DNA of 64,000 bases from Halopseudomonas laoshanensis (GTDB lineage Bacteria > Pseudomonadota > Gammaproteobacteria > Pseudomonadales > Pseudomonadaceae), in the NCBI RefSeq assembly GCF_008365385.1, contig NZ_QOVF01000004.1, forward strand, positions 62,001 to 126,000, given 5' to 3'. Shown here one piece after another: positions 35,721-45,330 of this stretch (position 1 is its first letter; every line of letters begins with the position of its first letter). Position numbers and translations under genes: made by a program. Below the pieces are notes generated by a model that was given only the letters and a program-made list of their open reading frames with translations, had not been told where the DNA came from and did no database searches.

Positions 35721-38072
35721 ATGTCGAAACAGCATCAGCAAACCGCACCATTGATCGAGCGGTTGATCTTCAACAACCGCATGATTGTCTTGCTTATCTT
35801 CGCCGTGATAACCGCACTGTTGGGTTATCAGGCCGCACAGGTAAAGCCCGATACCAGCTTCGAGAAGATGATTCCTCTGAAGCATCCCTACATCGTCAAT
35901 ATGATGGAGCATCAAGACGACCTGGCCAACCTGGGTAACTCGATACGTATCGCTGTCGCTATTGAGGATGGTGATATTTTTTCTACCGAGTACATGGAAA
36001 CCCTCAAGCGCATTAACGACGAGGTGTTCTTCCTTCCTGGTGTTGACCGTTCCAACCTCCGCTCGCTGTGGACCCCAAACGTACGTTGGACTGCGGTGAC
36101 CGAGTACGGTTTTGATGGTGGGCCCGTTGCCAACCGTCCCGCCTATCTGAACGAGCAGGATCTTGAGCAGTTGCGCGAGAACGTGCTGAAGTCCGGTGAG
36201 ATCGGCCGCCTGGTGGCGAATAACTTCAAGTCGACGATCATCGAAGTTCCGCTTCAGGAGTACTACCCCAATCCGGATGATCAAGGCGAGCTGCTGCGTC
36301 TGGATTACGGGGATTTTTCCCGGCAACTGGAAGAAAAGGTCCGTTCCGAGTTTCAGGCGGAAAACCCGAATATCAGCATTCACATTGTCGGCTTCGCCAA
36401 GAAGGTAGGCGATCTGATCGAAGGCATCATGCTGGTCGTGATGTTCTTTGGCGGCGCGCTGGCGATCACTTTTGTGCTGCTGATGATCTTTACCCGCTGC
36501 CTGAAGAGCTCACTGACCACTCTGGTGTGCTCGGTCATTGCGGTCATCTGGCAGCTGGGGTTGCTGCGTAGCCTGGGCTTCGGTCTGGATCCCTATTCGA
36601 TCCTCGTCCCTTTCCTGGTCTTCGCCATTGGTATTTCCCACGGCGTACAGATCATCAATGGCATGGCCATCGAATACGCCCATGCCGATGATGCCAATAC
36701 CGCTGCCCGGCGGGCATTCCGCTCCTTGTATATTCCGGGCATTGTCGCGCTGATTTCCGACGCGGTGGGCTTCATTACGCTGCTGCTGATCGAGATCGAA
36801 GTGATTCGTGAGCTGGGTATTGCGGCTTCGATCGGTGTGGGTGTGATCATTCTCACCAACCTGATGCTGCTGCCGATCCTGATGTCTTACATTGGTATCA
36901 GCAAGCGCGCCGTTGAGCGTAACCGTGACATGTCCTCACGGCCGCAGAAGCTGTGGCTGGCTGTGGCCAAATTCGCGCATCCCAAGGTTGCACCCGTGTC
37001 GATCGTGCTCGCGGTCATTGCCTTCGGTTTCGGTATTTACCACGGCAAGAACGTCGAGATCGGCGATCTGGATCCGGGTGCTCCGGAGCTGCGGCCGGAC
37101 TCGCGTTATAACCTGGACAATGACTTCATCATCAGCAACTACTCGACCAGTTCGGACGTGCTGGTGGTGATGGTCAGCACGCCGCCGGAAATGTGTTCGG
37201 CCTACGGCACCATGGAAGCCATTGATCAGCTGGAATGGCGCATGCAGAACGTGCCGGGTGTCCAGTCGGCGGTGTCCATGGTGACGGTGGCCAAGCAGGT
37301 GATCATGGGCAACAACGAGGGTAACCTCCGTTGGCAAACCCTGTCGCGCAACCAGGATAACCTGAACAACGCGATCAGCCGCGCACCTACCGGCATGTTC
37401 AACGCCGCATGTTCCCTGGCGCCCGTCATGTTGTATCTGGAGGACCACAAAGCCGACACATTGTCCCGCGTCACCGCGGAGGTGGAGGAGTTTGCCGCCG
37501 AATACAATACTGATGAGCTGGAATTCAAGCTGGCTGCGGGTAACGCCGGTATTGAGGCCGCTACCAACGTGGTGATCGAGGCGTCGCAAACCAAGATGCT
37601 GTTGACGGTCTACGCGGTGGTGATTCTGATGTGCCTCGTCACTTTCCGGTCGATCCGCGCGGTGATGTGTATCATCATTCCGCTGGCTTTGACGTCGGTA
37701 TTGGCCAACGCGCTGATGGCCTTCCTCGGCATTGGCGTCAAGGTCGCAACCTTGCCGGTGATCGCGCTGGGTGTAGGCATCGGGGTCGACTATGGCATCT
37801 ATATCTACAGTCGGCTGGAGACTTACCTGCGTCAGGGCTTGCCGTTGCAGGAAGCCTACTATGAGACGCTGAAAACCACAGGTAAGGCAGTGACCTTCAC
37901 TGGCTTCACTCTGGCTATCGGTGTTGCCACCTGGATATTCTCGGCCATCAAGTTCCAGGCCGACATGGGTATCCTGCTGACCTTCATGTTCCTGTGGAAC
38001 ATGTTCGGTGCACTCTGGTTGCTACCGGCTCTGGCGCGCTTCCTGATTCGTCCGGAAAAGTTGCGTGAGTAA
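35721..38072 (+). CDS. MMPL/RND-type exporter (second paralogue)
   Basis: This 783-residue inner-membrane exporter is colinear with the protein at 31938-34316. Long blocks match exactly or nearly so, such as DLDPGAPELRPDSRYNLDND and TLPVIALGVGIGVDYGIYIY, and the differences concentrate in the last helices of the first repeat and at both termini. About twelve transmembrane helices are expected. AGGAG stands before the ATG. It probably shares an operon with the YCF48 gene. The first copy is preceded by its own long gap, so the two may be expressed differently. Substrate unknown; a lipid or hydrophobic compound is inferred from the family. Confidence 0.9.
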   Translation: MSKQHQQTAPLIERLIFNNRMIVLLIFAVITALLGYQAAQVKPDTSFEKMIPLKHPYIVNMMEHQDDLANLGNSIRIAVAIEDGDIFSTEYMETLKRINDEVFFLPGVDRSNLRSLWTPNVRWTAVTEYGFDGGPVANRPAYLNEQDLEQLRENVLKSGEIGRLVANNFKSTIIEVPLQEYYPNPDDQGELLRLDYGDFSRQLEEKVRSEFQAENPNISIHIVGFAKKVGDLIEGIMLVVMFFGGALAITFVLLMIFTRCLKSSLTTLVCSVIAVIWQLGLLRSLGFGLDPYSILVPFLVFAIGISHGVQIINGMAIEYAHADDANTAARRAFRSLYIPGIVALISDAVGFITLLLIEIEVIRELGIAASIGVGVIILTNLMLLPILMSYIGISKRAVERNRDMSSRPQKLWLAVAKFAHPKVAPVSIVLAVIAFGFGIYHGKNVEIGDLDPGAPELRPDSRYNLDNDFIISNYSTSSDVLVVMVSTPPEMCSAYGTMEAIDQLEWRMQNVPGVQSAVSMVTVAKQVIMGNNEGNLRWQTLSRNQDNLNNAISRAPTGMFNAACSLAPVMLYLEDHKADTLSRVTAEVEEFAAEYNTDELEFKLAAGNAGIEAATNVVIEASQTKMLLTVYAVVILMCLVTFRSIRAVMCIIIPLALTSVLANALMAFLGIGVKVATLPVIALGVGIGVDYGIYIYSRLETYLRQGLPLQEAYYETLKTTGKAVTFTGFTLAIGVATWIFSAIKFQADMGILLTFMFLWNMFGALWLLPALARFLIRPEKLRE

Positions 38073-38088
38073 GCCTGGCTGCTCTGCA

Positions 38089-38110
38089 GCTATAACGAGT
38101 CAGTTATAGC
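38089..38110 (+). other. Inverted repeat GCTATAAC/GTTATAGC
   Basis: A perfect 8-bp inverted repeat with a 6-base loop sits between the second MMPL stop and the terminator. It may be an accessory 3' hairpin. Confidence 0.4.
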
Positions 38111-38134
38111 GAACGCAGTAACAGCGATGTAATC

Positions 38135-38160
38135 AAGCCGCCCTTCGGGGCGGCTTTTTT
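38135..38160 (+). terminator. Intrinsic terminator after the second MMPL gene
   Basis: GCCGCCC-TTCG-GGGCGGC (38137-38154) with a stable tetraloop is followed by TTTTTT and preceded by AA. It can serve both strands, since batD ends nearby on the minus strand. Confidence 0.93.
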
Positions 38161-38242
38161 ATGTCAGCTAGATGAGCGTGGAAGGGGAGGATCTTGTTTG
38201 GACGCCAGACCTGTGCTCCCCCGCAGCCTTTTGTCTACCACC

Positions 38243-39922
38243 TCAGACGTGGGGGTAGAGTGACTCGAGGGTGGTGCTTTCATCCGGGGCTTGGCGTTTC
38301 TGGCTTTGCACGACCATTCGCACGGCACGCCAGAGTGGTTTGCCGCGCCAATGGCTCTCGCTTTGCCCAAAAAGGCTGGCATTAAGATCATCCAGAGCCT
38401 CGGTCAGCTCGGGGTAGCGCTGAATCACCCCGATCAGACCTTCGGGGTCCTGCTGCCTGGCCCAGCTTTCCAGCGCCTTGCGCGCTTCGGCCGGATGGTT
38501 GGCGCGGCAGGCGGTTTGCAGATCCGCCAAGGGATTGCCTTGCACTACGGTATCGAAGATCTCTTCATCGGTTTCCGGTTGGCCGAGCCGTTCCAGGCGC
38601 TGCCGCAGGCGGTAAAGCATTAGCAAGCAACCCGCCAGAGCCAAGCTCAGCAGGGCGGTTGCCAATTGCCAGGGCCAGAGCAGCGGCATATCCGCCGCAA
38701 CCAGGTCACTCGCTTCGGCTGTCTCGGTAGGGGTAGCTCCGGCAGGGAAGCTGTCGCTGCTGATGACATTCAGCGCGGTGGCTTCCAGCTCGATCTGCTG
38801 CAGCGCATCTGCCTGGGTGTCCCACCAATACAGCGTCTGCGCAGGGAGCTGGAACTCGCCGGCTTTCTGCACCAGCAACGCGGCGCTGTCCTGACGGACC
38901 CCGCGCACACCATTCTCATCAATAACGTTTTCGAGTTTGGGTTGGTCGGCATACTGGCGCAGGCCCTCCACCGGTAGGCCGTCCAGGCTGCCTAGAGCAG
39001 GCAACTGACTGGCACTCAAGCCATTCGCTTCCAGGCTTAAAGAGCGGGTCAAGGATTCACCACTGACCAATTCTGTATCCGGCTCGGGTTGCCAGGTTTG
39101 CGTCAATGTCACCGATTTGGCCGGTATCCAGGGGGCGTCAGCGGGATAAGTCTCGGGAATCGGCTGCACTTCAAGGCGGATACTCGGCGAGCGCACCTGC
39201 ACCAGGCGGCCGGTGCGGGCAGAGAAGCGCGACGAGGCGTCACGCGGCTGCAGGATGGTGGCACTGAACAATTGCGAGGGAATTTCCAGATCGCCACTGC
39301 GCTGTGGAAACAGGGCGTAGCGCACTTCTATGACGCCATGCCGGACGCCATTGATCACCCGCTCGTACTGCCTGGGGGCGCCCAGGCTCTCAACACGCGC
39401 GTCGGGAATATCCAGGCCGGTCAGGTTCGAGTCGTCATACAGCGAGACCGAATGGTAGATGCGTAACGTCATCAGCACCTGAGCCTGCACATAGGGTGTT
39501 TCGGTGTCCATTTCCGTATCAATGAACACCGGGGCCATCTGCACGTTGTTGTCACGTGCGGCTTCTTCGGCTGAGAGCACATGCAGGCTGATAGGCTCGG
39601 ACCGGGCTTCATCCAGCGCAATCGGCGGGATCACCACGTAACCTGTGCGTTTGGGTACGAGGGTGATGACCCAGCGGGTAATAGGTTGGCTGCGGCCATT
39701 GAGCTGGCTGACCAGGCTGAGCTGGCGGGTACCCTGCATGACGAAATGTTCTTCCAGCACGCCCAGTTCGGGACTGCTGAAGCGGTTCGTGGCGCCACTT
39801 TCCAGCGTCAACTCCAGCGTTTCACCCTCCACCAGTCGCGTGCGGTCTACGCTGGCTTGGATGTCCGCCAGGGCAGGGCTGCCGAGCAGCAGGCATAAAC
39901 AGATCAAAAGGCATCGCATCAT
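38243..39922 (-). CDS. batD: BatD-like protein (oxygen-tolerance type)
   Basis: This 559-residue protein has a signal peptide (LLICLCLLLGSPALA), a long periplasmic region of beta-sandwich type (about residues 20-410), one transmembrane helix (PWQLATALLSLALAGCLLMLY, about 420-440) and a cytoplasmic helical tail. This is the BatD layout. The gene is the last of a six-gene operon and overlaps the preceding gene by four bases. Bat proteins form a membrane complex with the MoxR ATPase; they were linked to aerotolerance in Bacteroides and to envelope stress elsewhere. Their biochemical task is still unclear. Confidence 0.9.
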   Translation of the reverse strand: MMRCLLICLCLLLGSPALADIQASVDRTRLVEGETLELTLESGATNRFSSPELGVLEEHFVMQGTRQLSLVSQLNGRSQPITRWVITLVPKRTGYVVIPPIALDEARSEPISLHVLSAEEAARDNNVQMAPVFIDTEMDTETPYVQAQVLMTLRIYHSVSLYDDSNLTGLDIPDARVESLGAPRQYERVINGVRHGVIEVRYALFPQRSGDLEIPSQLFSATILQPRDASSRFSARTGRLVQVRSPSIRLEVQPIPETYPADAPWIPAKSVTLTQTWQPEPDTELVSGESLTRSLSLEANGLSASQLPALGSLDGLPVEGLRQYADQPKLENVIDENGVRGVRQDSAALLVQKAGEFQLPAQTLYWWDTQADALQQIELEATALNVISSDSFPAGATPTETAEASDLVAADMPLLWPWQLATALLSLALAGCLLMLYRLRQRLERLGQPETDEEIFDTVVQGNPLADLQTACRANHPAEARKALESWARQQDPEGLIGVIQRYPELTEALDDLNASLFGQSESHWRGKPLWRAVRMVVQSQKRQAPDESTTLESLYPHV

Positions 39923-41748
39923 TGAGATAGGTCTTCCAGTTGCTGCAGACGCTGGTACAGGAACTTGCGTTTCAGCAGCTCGGCGGGGTCATCGGGGATA
40001 TCCTGTAGCCATTGCTGCAGCGCTGCTTGCTGTTCATTGTTGCGGGTCCTGGCGCTGCTGTCATCCGCATCAGAACCACCAGGTGGGTTATCTGTGACCG
40101 GCTTATCAGCATTGGCGTTAGCCTCAGCCGCCGGGTCATCGCCTTCTGCCTCGCCATCGCCGCCATCGCCAGACGTGTCGTCGTTGCGCGCAGCGGCGGC
40201 CTGCTCGCTGTTGCCTGGCGCTTCCTCCTGTCGGTCGGTGGGAGCAGTCGGGTTGGCGTTACTGTCGTCTTCTGTTCGCGAGCGGTTGCTCGAGTCGGTG
40301 GCAGATCCGCTGTCGTCATCGCTGTCGTCAGGTTCGCCGGATGCTTGCTCTTGAGCCTGTTCCTGCTGTTTGGCCAGCTCTTTCAACAAGGCTTCTATTC
40401 GCTCGCGATTGTGCCGCGCTGGTTGATGCTCCGGCGCTCTGGTCAGCGTCTGCTCGTAGGCCTCCAGGGCGGCCTGATATTCGCCCGCCATCGCCAGCGC
40501 GGTACCGTGATTGAAATGATGCTCGGGATTGTCCGGCTGGGCGCTCAGAAGCGCCTCGTAAGCTTTCACCGCAGCCGGGTAGTCACCCGCCTGATAGTAG
40601 GCCCAGGCGCGCCACTGCGGATCCTCGAAGCGTTCTGCCGCGGCTGCCGGCTGCTGACGTTGCAGTTGCTGCATGGCTTGCTGATCGGGGCGCTGCCATA
40701 GATCCTGCCAAACAGAGGCATCCGCCGGCAGAGGGAGCAGGGCTGCGCACAATACCAGCCCCAGCCAGCCACGGCGGGCACCCATAGCGGCCAGCGGCAG
40801 TAACAAAAGAATCAGCCAATGCCCATGATCGCTTCTGCTCGGGCCGGCCTCCTGCTCAGTCTCGGCCAGGCTTTGGTTAGTTGGAACCAGGCTATTGAGA
40901 TCATGATCACTGAGCCTTATTTGCTGATAACGCGCGCCAGTGCTGCGGGCGATTGCGGTCAGACTTTTGTTGTTGAGCCTGGGCAGCAGAATGCCGCCCT
41001 GGGCGTCCCGCATAAAACCACCCTCCAGCAGCGGAACCGGCGAGCCTTCGGTAGTGCCCACGCCGAGGATGGAGAGCCGGTCACCCAGGTCGCGGGCCTG
41101 TTGGCGCAATGCATCCAGCTGGGTGCCTTCAACGCCGCTGGTAATAACCAGTACCCGGCTATTGGCCGGGGGCAGATCAGCGATCATTTGGCGAGCAAGC
41201 TGCAGGCCAGCCTCCAGATTCTGACCGTCCTCGGGCATCACGCTGGGTTGTAGTGCCACCAGCAGATTGGTCAGCGTTTGCATGTCGTTACTCAATGGTG
41301 TCACCGGATGGGCGGTGCCGGCGTAAGCGATCAATGCCAGTTGGCTATCCGAGTGCAACTGCATCAAGTCACGGATTTTCAGTCGCGCCCGCTCCAGGCG
41401 GTTGGGCTGCAGGTCGGTAGCCAGCATATTGCGTGACACGTCCCAGACTATCACCAGCGCGGATTGATTGGTTTGTGTGGCGGGTAGCGGTGAATCCAGA
41501 ACCGGGCCGGCCAAAGCGAGGATGCCGGTCAGCCAGGCCCCGGCTAGAAACAGGAAGCGTCCAGCGTGCTTGCCCCCGGCCTGGCGTTGCAACAGCGCCA
41601 GACGTATTGGCGCCGGCAGCAGTTTATCCCAGACCGAGCGCTGATTGACCTGACGGTAAAGCAACCAACAGCACAGGCCGGCCACGGGTAGCAGCAGTAG
41701 CGCCCAGGGGCGTGCGAAAGCCAGACCCTGGAGCGCTTCAATCTGCAT
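39919..41748 (-). CDS. batB: BatB/BatC fusion: von Willebrand factor A domain plus TPR
   Basis: This 609-residue membrane protein has two N-terminal helices, a VWA domain (about residues 85-290), another hydrophobic pair (about 320-355), two or three TPR units (about 385-455) and a long Asp/Ser/Glu-rich tail (about 475-590). It combines BatB and BatC, which are separate in some bacteria. The metal-binding MIDAS motif reads DVSRN instead of D-x-S-x-S, so metal coordination may be weakened, whereas BatA next door keeps DLSGS. The ATG at 41748 overlaps the batA stop; a longer frame would begin eight residues earlier. Confidence 0.9.
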   Translation of the reverse strand: MQIEALQGLAFARPWALLLLPVAGLCCWLLYRQVNQRSVWDKLLPAPIRLALLQRQAGGKHAGRFLFLAGAWLTGILALAGPVLDSPLPATQTNQSALVIVWDVSRNMLATDLQPNRLERARLKIRDLMQLHSDSQLALIAYAGTAHPVTPLSNDMQTLTNLLVALQPSVMPEDGQNLEAGLQLARQMIADLPPANSRVLVITSGVEGTQLDALRQQARDLGDRLSILGVGTTEGSPVPLLEGGFMRDAQGGILLPRLNNKSLTAIARSTGARYQQIRLSDHDLNSLVPTNQSLAETEQEAGPSRSDHGHWLILLLLPLAAMGARRGWLGLVLCAALLPLPADASVWQDLWQRPDQQAMQQLQRQQPAAAAERFEDPQWRAWAYYQAGDYPAAVKAYEALLSAQPDNPEHHFNHGTALAMAGEYQAALEAYEQTLTRAPEHQPARHNRERIEALLKELAKQQEQAQEQASGEPDDSDDDSGSATDSSNRSRTEDDSNANPTAPTDRQEEAPGNSEQAAAARNDDTSGDGGDGEAEGDDPAAEANANADKPVTDNPPGGSDADDSSARTRNNEQQAALQQWLQDIPDDPAELLKRKFLYQRLQQLEDLSQ

Positions 41749-42745
41749 GGCGCGGCGCTCTGTGCAGCACATTCAAGCGCAGGCAGGTGAGCAGCAGACT
41801 GAGTAGCAGCGCTAAACCCAACGGCCAGGGATAAAGCGGCTGGGCCTGACGCTGGGGACGTCCGTCGCGCAGGGCCGGTTCGAGCTGGTCGATCCGTTGG
41901 TAGATCTGCTGAAAACTGTCTGCGTCCCGAGCGCGGAAATATTCACCTCCGGTAGCCAGCGCGACATCGGTTAGCGTGCCTTCGTCCAGTTCAACCGAGG
42001 GGTCGCGGTCCATGGCCAGAGTACCGGACAACTCCGCCTGAGTGATGCTCTCGGCACCCACGCCAATGGTGAAAATGCGGATTTTTTCCTGGGCGGCCAG
42101 CCGCGCTGCCTGTAACGGGTTGATCTCGCCAGCGTTATTTGCGCCGTCCGTAATCAGAATCAGCACGCGACTTTCCGCCGGCTCGTCGGTAAGGCGCTTT
42201 ACCGCCAGCCCGATGGCATTGCCAATGGCAGTCTGGCGGCCGGCCAAGCCGATAAAGGCTTCATCAAGCCAGACCCTGACGCTGTTCAGATCATGCGTCA
42301 GTGGTGCCTGTACATAGGCATTGGAGCCAAACAGGATGAGGCCGATCCGGTCGCCCTGACGCTGGGCGATAAACTGGCTCAGCAAGGTTTTGACCAGCGT
42401 TAGCCGATCGACAACCTCGTCTTCATGCTGCATGTCGGCATACTCCATGCTGCCTGACAGGTCCACGGCGATCATCATATCGCGACCGCTGATATTGATC
42501 GGTAAAGGTTCGCCTAGCCATTGCGGACGCATGCAGGCAAACACCAGTAACAACCAGATCAGTATGTAGCGCCAGCGGGCAGGGGCGGCCGGCTGGCCGG
42601 CACCTTCCTCCTGGAGCGTCTGCAGACGCGGCAGAAAGGCGACTTGCAGCGCAGCGGTGCGGTTGGTGGCCGGGGGTAGAAGCCGGCGTAACACCCAGGG
42701 TAGTGGGAGCAACAGAATCGCGGCGGGCCAGGCGAGATCAAACAT
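41738..42745 (-). CDS. batA: BatA-like von Willebrand factor A protein
   Basis: This 335-residue inner-membrane protein has N-terminal hydrophobic helices, a VWA domain (about residues 85-290) with a canonical MIDAS motif AVDLSGSMEYADM, and a C-terminal helix that anchors it again. LILITDGANNAGEINP and FTIGVGAESI are typical of the Bat and CoxE-type VWA proteins. It overlaps the DUF4381 gene upstream by eight bases and batB downstream by 11. It probably assembles with MoxR and the DUF58 protein. Confidence 0.93.
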   Translation of the reverse strand: MFDLAWPAAILLLPLPWVLRRLLPPATNRTAALQVAFLPRLQTLQEEGAGQPAAPARWRYILIWLLLVFACMRPQWLGEPLPINISGRDMMIAVDLSGSMEYADMQHEDEVVDRLTLVKTLLSQFIAQRQGDRIGLILFGSNAYVQAPLTHDLNSVRVWLDEAFIGLAGRQTAIGNAIGLAVKRLTDEPAESRVLILITDGANNAGEINPLQAARLAAQEKIRIFTIGVGAESITQAELSGTLAMDRDPSVELDEGTLTDVALATGGEYFRARDADSFQQIYQRIDQLEPALRDGRPQRQAQPLYPWPLGLALLLSLLLTCLRLNVLHRAPRHAD

Positions 42746-43223
42746 GGTTATGCCTTAGCCAACGGCGCAATTCACGTTGTAGTTCCCGGCGTTGTTGCGG
42801 CGTCAGTTCAGCGGTTTGCCGGTAGAGTTCAGCCGCCAGAGGCTTGAGGCTGCGCCGCTGTGGCCGGGGATAGTGAGCGCATAGATAATCCAGCCATTGC
42901 TCGCCATACAAACGGGTGGCCGCTGTGTCACCACGCTGTTTAAGCAAGCGCTTGAGCAGTGTATTGACCTCGGTGAGCCATTGCTGATCGGTCAGTGTGG
43001 TTGGAATGTCGCGCAACGCTTGCTGTGCGCGCAGCTTGATCGCCGACCTGCGCCGCCAGCGCAGCACCAGCCAGGGCGTTAACATGGCCAGCAGCAACAA
43101 TACGCCGAGCACCAGCCACCAGCCGGGTGCGGGTGGCCACCAAGGAATGGGCGGAGGCGCAGCAGGATGCACCAGCGAGGCATACAAGCCCTCGCTTAGC
43201 GCTGTGCTTGGGTCTTCGCTCAC
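42738..43223 (-). CDS. DUF4381 membrane protein of the moxR-bat operon
   Basis: This 161-residue protein has a short N-terminal segment rich in prolines and tryptophans (PPPIPWWPPAPGWW), one transmembrane helix (about residues 35-57) and a basic helical cytoplasmic part. That is the DUF4381 pattern, found almost only between DUF58 and VWA genes. Its function is unknown. It overlaps the DUF58 gene by four bases and batA by eight. Confidence 0.88.
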   Translation of the reverse strand: MSEDPSTALSEGLYASLVHPAAPPPIPWWPPAPGWWLVLGVLLLLAMLTPWLVLRWRRRSAIKLRAQQALRDIPTTLTDQQWLTEVNTLLKRLLKQRGDTAATRLYGEQWLDYLCAHYPRPQRRSLKPLAAELYRQTAELTPQQRRELQRELRRWLRHNHV

Positions 43224-44170
43224 TGGGTACTCCGATGCTTGTGGCTGCTGAGCATGTCGCGCAGCTGGTCGACCGCGCTGCTGCCCGTATGCAGGCTGAA
43301 CAGGGAACAGGAGAAGCGTCGGGAAAGGCGCTGCCAGGCCTGTTGCTGGGCGATAAACTGGTCGGCGTAGGCATTTCGCAGAGCGGCATCCGCGGTGTTA
43401 AGCGTCAGACGGTCGTCGGCCTGCATGAACGCCAGAGAGGTCTGCGCGGGTAACTGGCTTTCCATGACGTCGTACACGGGTAACAGCACCAGATCATTGT
43501 GGACGGCCAGATTGATCAGCAACGTCTGGTTCAGATGATCGATAGCCGCATGGTCACAGAGCAAGTATAGAATGCTGCCTGGCTTGACCACTTCGCGGCT
43601 GTGGCGCAAGGCGAGGTTGAGTGGCTCGGAGGGCATGTCGCTGATGGCTTTGCTGGCCGGCTGCAGGGCGTTGTTCGCCTCCTTCAACAGACTGAACAAG
43701 CGCAGGATCGCCCGGCGATTACGTTGCGGACGCACTTCATGGCATTCGGAGCCAAAGATGACCCCGCCGACACGATCATTATGGGCCAGAGCGGTCCAGG
43801 CGATCAGGCTGGCAGCATCCGCCGCCAGTACCGATTTCATGCAGGTCTGGCTACCGAAGAACATGCGGTCGCTTTGTTCGCACATCAAAAATACCGGACG
43901 CTCGCGCTCTTCATTGAATACTTTGGTGTGAACCTTGCCGCTGCGCGCCGTCACCCGCCAATCAATGCTGCGGATATCGTCACCAGGCTGATAACTGCGC
44001 ACCTGGTCGAAGTCGACGCCGCGCCCGCGCAGGCGGGTAAATTGCTGGCCCAGTTGGCGACTGGCGCGCACTGGCCCGCGAAACAGCGGCAGGCGTTGGC
44101 AATGCTGCCGGCTGTTGAGCAAATCATCCAGGCTGATATACACACGGCTCTGCGCCACCGGGGCCTTCAC
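43220..44170 (-). CDS. DUF58 domain protein of the moxR-bat operon
   Basis: This 316-residue cytoplasmic protein carries the DUF58 signature RSYQPGDDIRSIDWRVTAR and VFLMCEQSDRMFFGS. DUF58 has a VWA-like fold with a degenerate metal site and is the usual partner of MoxR ATPases. No transmembrane helix is obvious, which distinguishes it from the longer membrane-bound DUF58 proteins. It starts two bases after moxR ends. Confidence 0.92.
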   Translation of the reverse strand: MKAPVAQSRVYISLDDLLNSRQHCQRLPLFRGPVRASRQLGQQFTRLRGRGVDFDQVRSYQPGDDIRSIDWRVTARSGKVHTKVFNEERERPVFLMCEQSDRMFFGSQTCMKSVLAADAASLIAWTALAHNDRVGGVIFGSECHEVRPQRNRRAILRLFSLLKEANNALQPASKAISDMPSEPLNLALRHSREVVKPGSILYLLCDHAAIDHLNQTLLINLAVHNDLVLLPVYDVMESQLPAQTSLAFMQADDRLTLNTADAALRNAYADQFIAQQQAWQRLSRRFSCSLFSLHTGSSAVDQLRDMLSSHKHRSTQ

Positions 44171-44172
44171 CG

Positions 44173-45132
44173 TCAGACCACCGCTACCGATTCGACCAGC
44201 AGATTGATCGCCTTGTCGGCATCAATGCCGGCGGCCTCCGCTTCAAAGCTGAGCATCAGCCGATGCCGCAGCACATCATGCACAATAGCCTGCACGTCCT
44301 CGGGACTGACGAAGTCGCGGCCGGCCATCCAGGCATGCGCCCGCGCGCAGCGATCCAGTGCGATAGTGCCGCGCGGGCTGGCGCCGAGCTGCAACCACTC
44401 CGCCAACTGCGGGCTATACAGTTCCGGGCGCCGCGTCGCCATGATCAGCTGGATCATGTATTCCTCCACCGCGTCGGCCATGAACAGGCTCAATACTTCC
44501 TGGCGGGCGGCGAGAATGGATGCCTGGCTGATGCGCTGACTGATACGCGCGTTTACCCCCTGGGCTTCCCCGCGAGCAAGATGCAGAATCTGCCGCTCCA
44601 GGGCCGCATCGGGAAAGCCGATGCGAACATGCATCAGAAAGCGATCCAGCTGCGCCTCTGGCAGTGGATAGGTACCTTCCTGTTCGATCGGGTTCTGGGT
44701 AGCCATGACCATGAACAGCTCGGGCAGGTGATAGGTCTCGCGGCCGATACTCACTTGCCGCTCCGCCATCGCTTCCAGCAACGCAGATTGGACCTTGGCC
44801 GGCGCGCGGTTGATCTCGTCAGCCAGCACCAGGTGATGGAATATCGGCCCCTGCTGGAAGCTGAAACTGGCGGTTTCCGGGCGGTAGACTTCGGTACCGG
44901 TGATATCTGCGGGCAGCAGATCAGGGGTGAACTGGATGCGGTGAAAGTCGGCTTCGATGGCCTCGGAAAGTGTTTTGATCGCCTTGGTCTTGGCCAGGCC
45001 CGGAGCTCCTTCGACCAACACGTGACCGCCGGCGAGCAGGCAGATCAACATCCGATCGATCAGTTGTTCCTGACCGAAAATCTGGCTCGTCATCCAACTG
45101 CGCAGTTGTTGGATGGATTCATTGTGGGTCAT
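44173..45132 (-). CDS. moxR: MoxR-family AAA+ ATPase
   Basis: This 319-residue AAA+ protein probably acts as a chaperone that remodels the VWA-domain proteins encoded downstream. Walker A is GAPGLAKTK, Walker B LVLADEINRAP, and the sensor region MATQNPIEQEGTYPLPEAQLDRF is typical of the MoxR family. It is the first gene of the six-gene minus-strand operon and is divergent from gdhB. About 200 bases separate the two starts. Confidence 0.95.
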   Translation of the reverse strand: MTHNESIQQLRSWMTSQIFGQEQLIDRMLICLLAGGHVLVEGAPGLAKTKAIKTLSEAIEADFHRIQFTPDLLPADITGTEVYRPETASFSFQQGPIFHHLVLADEINRAPAKVQSALLEAMAERQVSIGRETYHLPELFMVMATQNPIEQEGTYPLPEAQLDRFLMHVRIGFPDAALERQILHLARGEAQGVNARISQRISQASILAARQEVLSLFMADAVEEYMIQLIMATRRPELYSPQLAEWLQLGASPRGTIALDRCARAHAWMAGRDFVSPEDVQAIVHDVLRHRLMLSFEAEAAGIDADKAINLLVESVAVV

Positions 45133-45330
45133 TTCTGTTCTATCCCTGTAGTGTCGTGCTCGGTAGTGTCGTGTCCATGCACGAAACTGTCACTGTAACG
45201 AAAGGTCTATGGTCTAGACTGATTATTATGCCTTTTTAAGGCCGGTTTTAGTGACCGGGCCGCGTGCATTTTCTTCACATTTCCATGACCCATGAAGGGT
45301 CAGCCCGCAAACGGGTCCTCCGGAGGCAGC

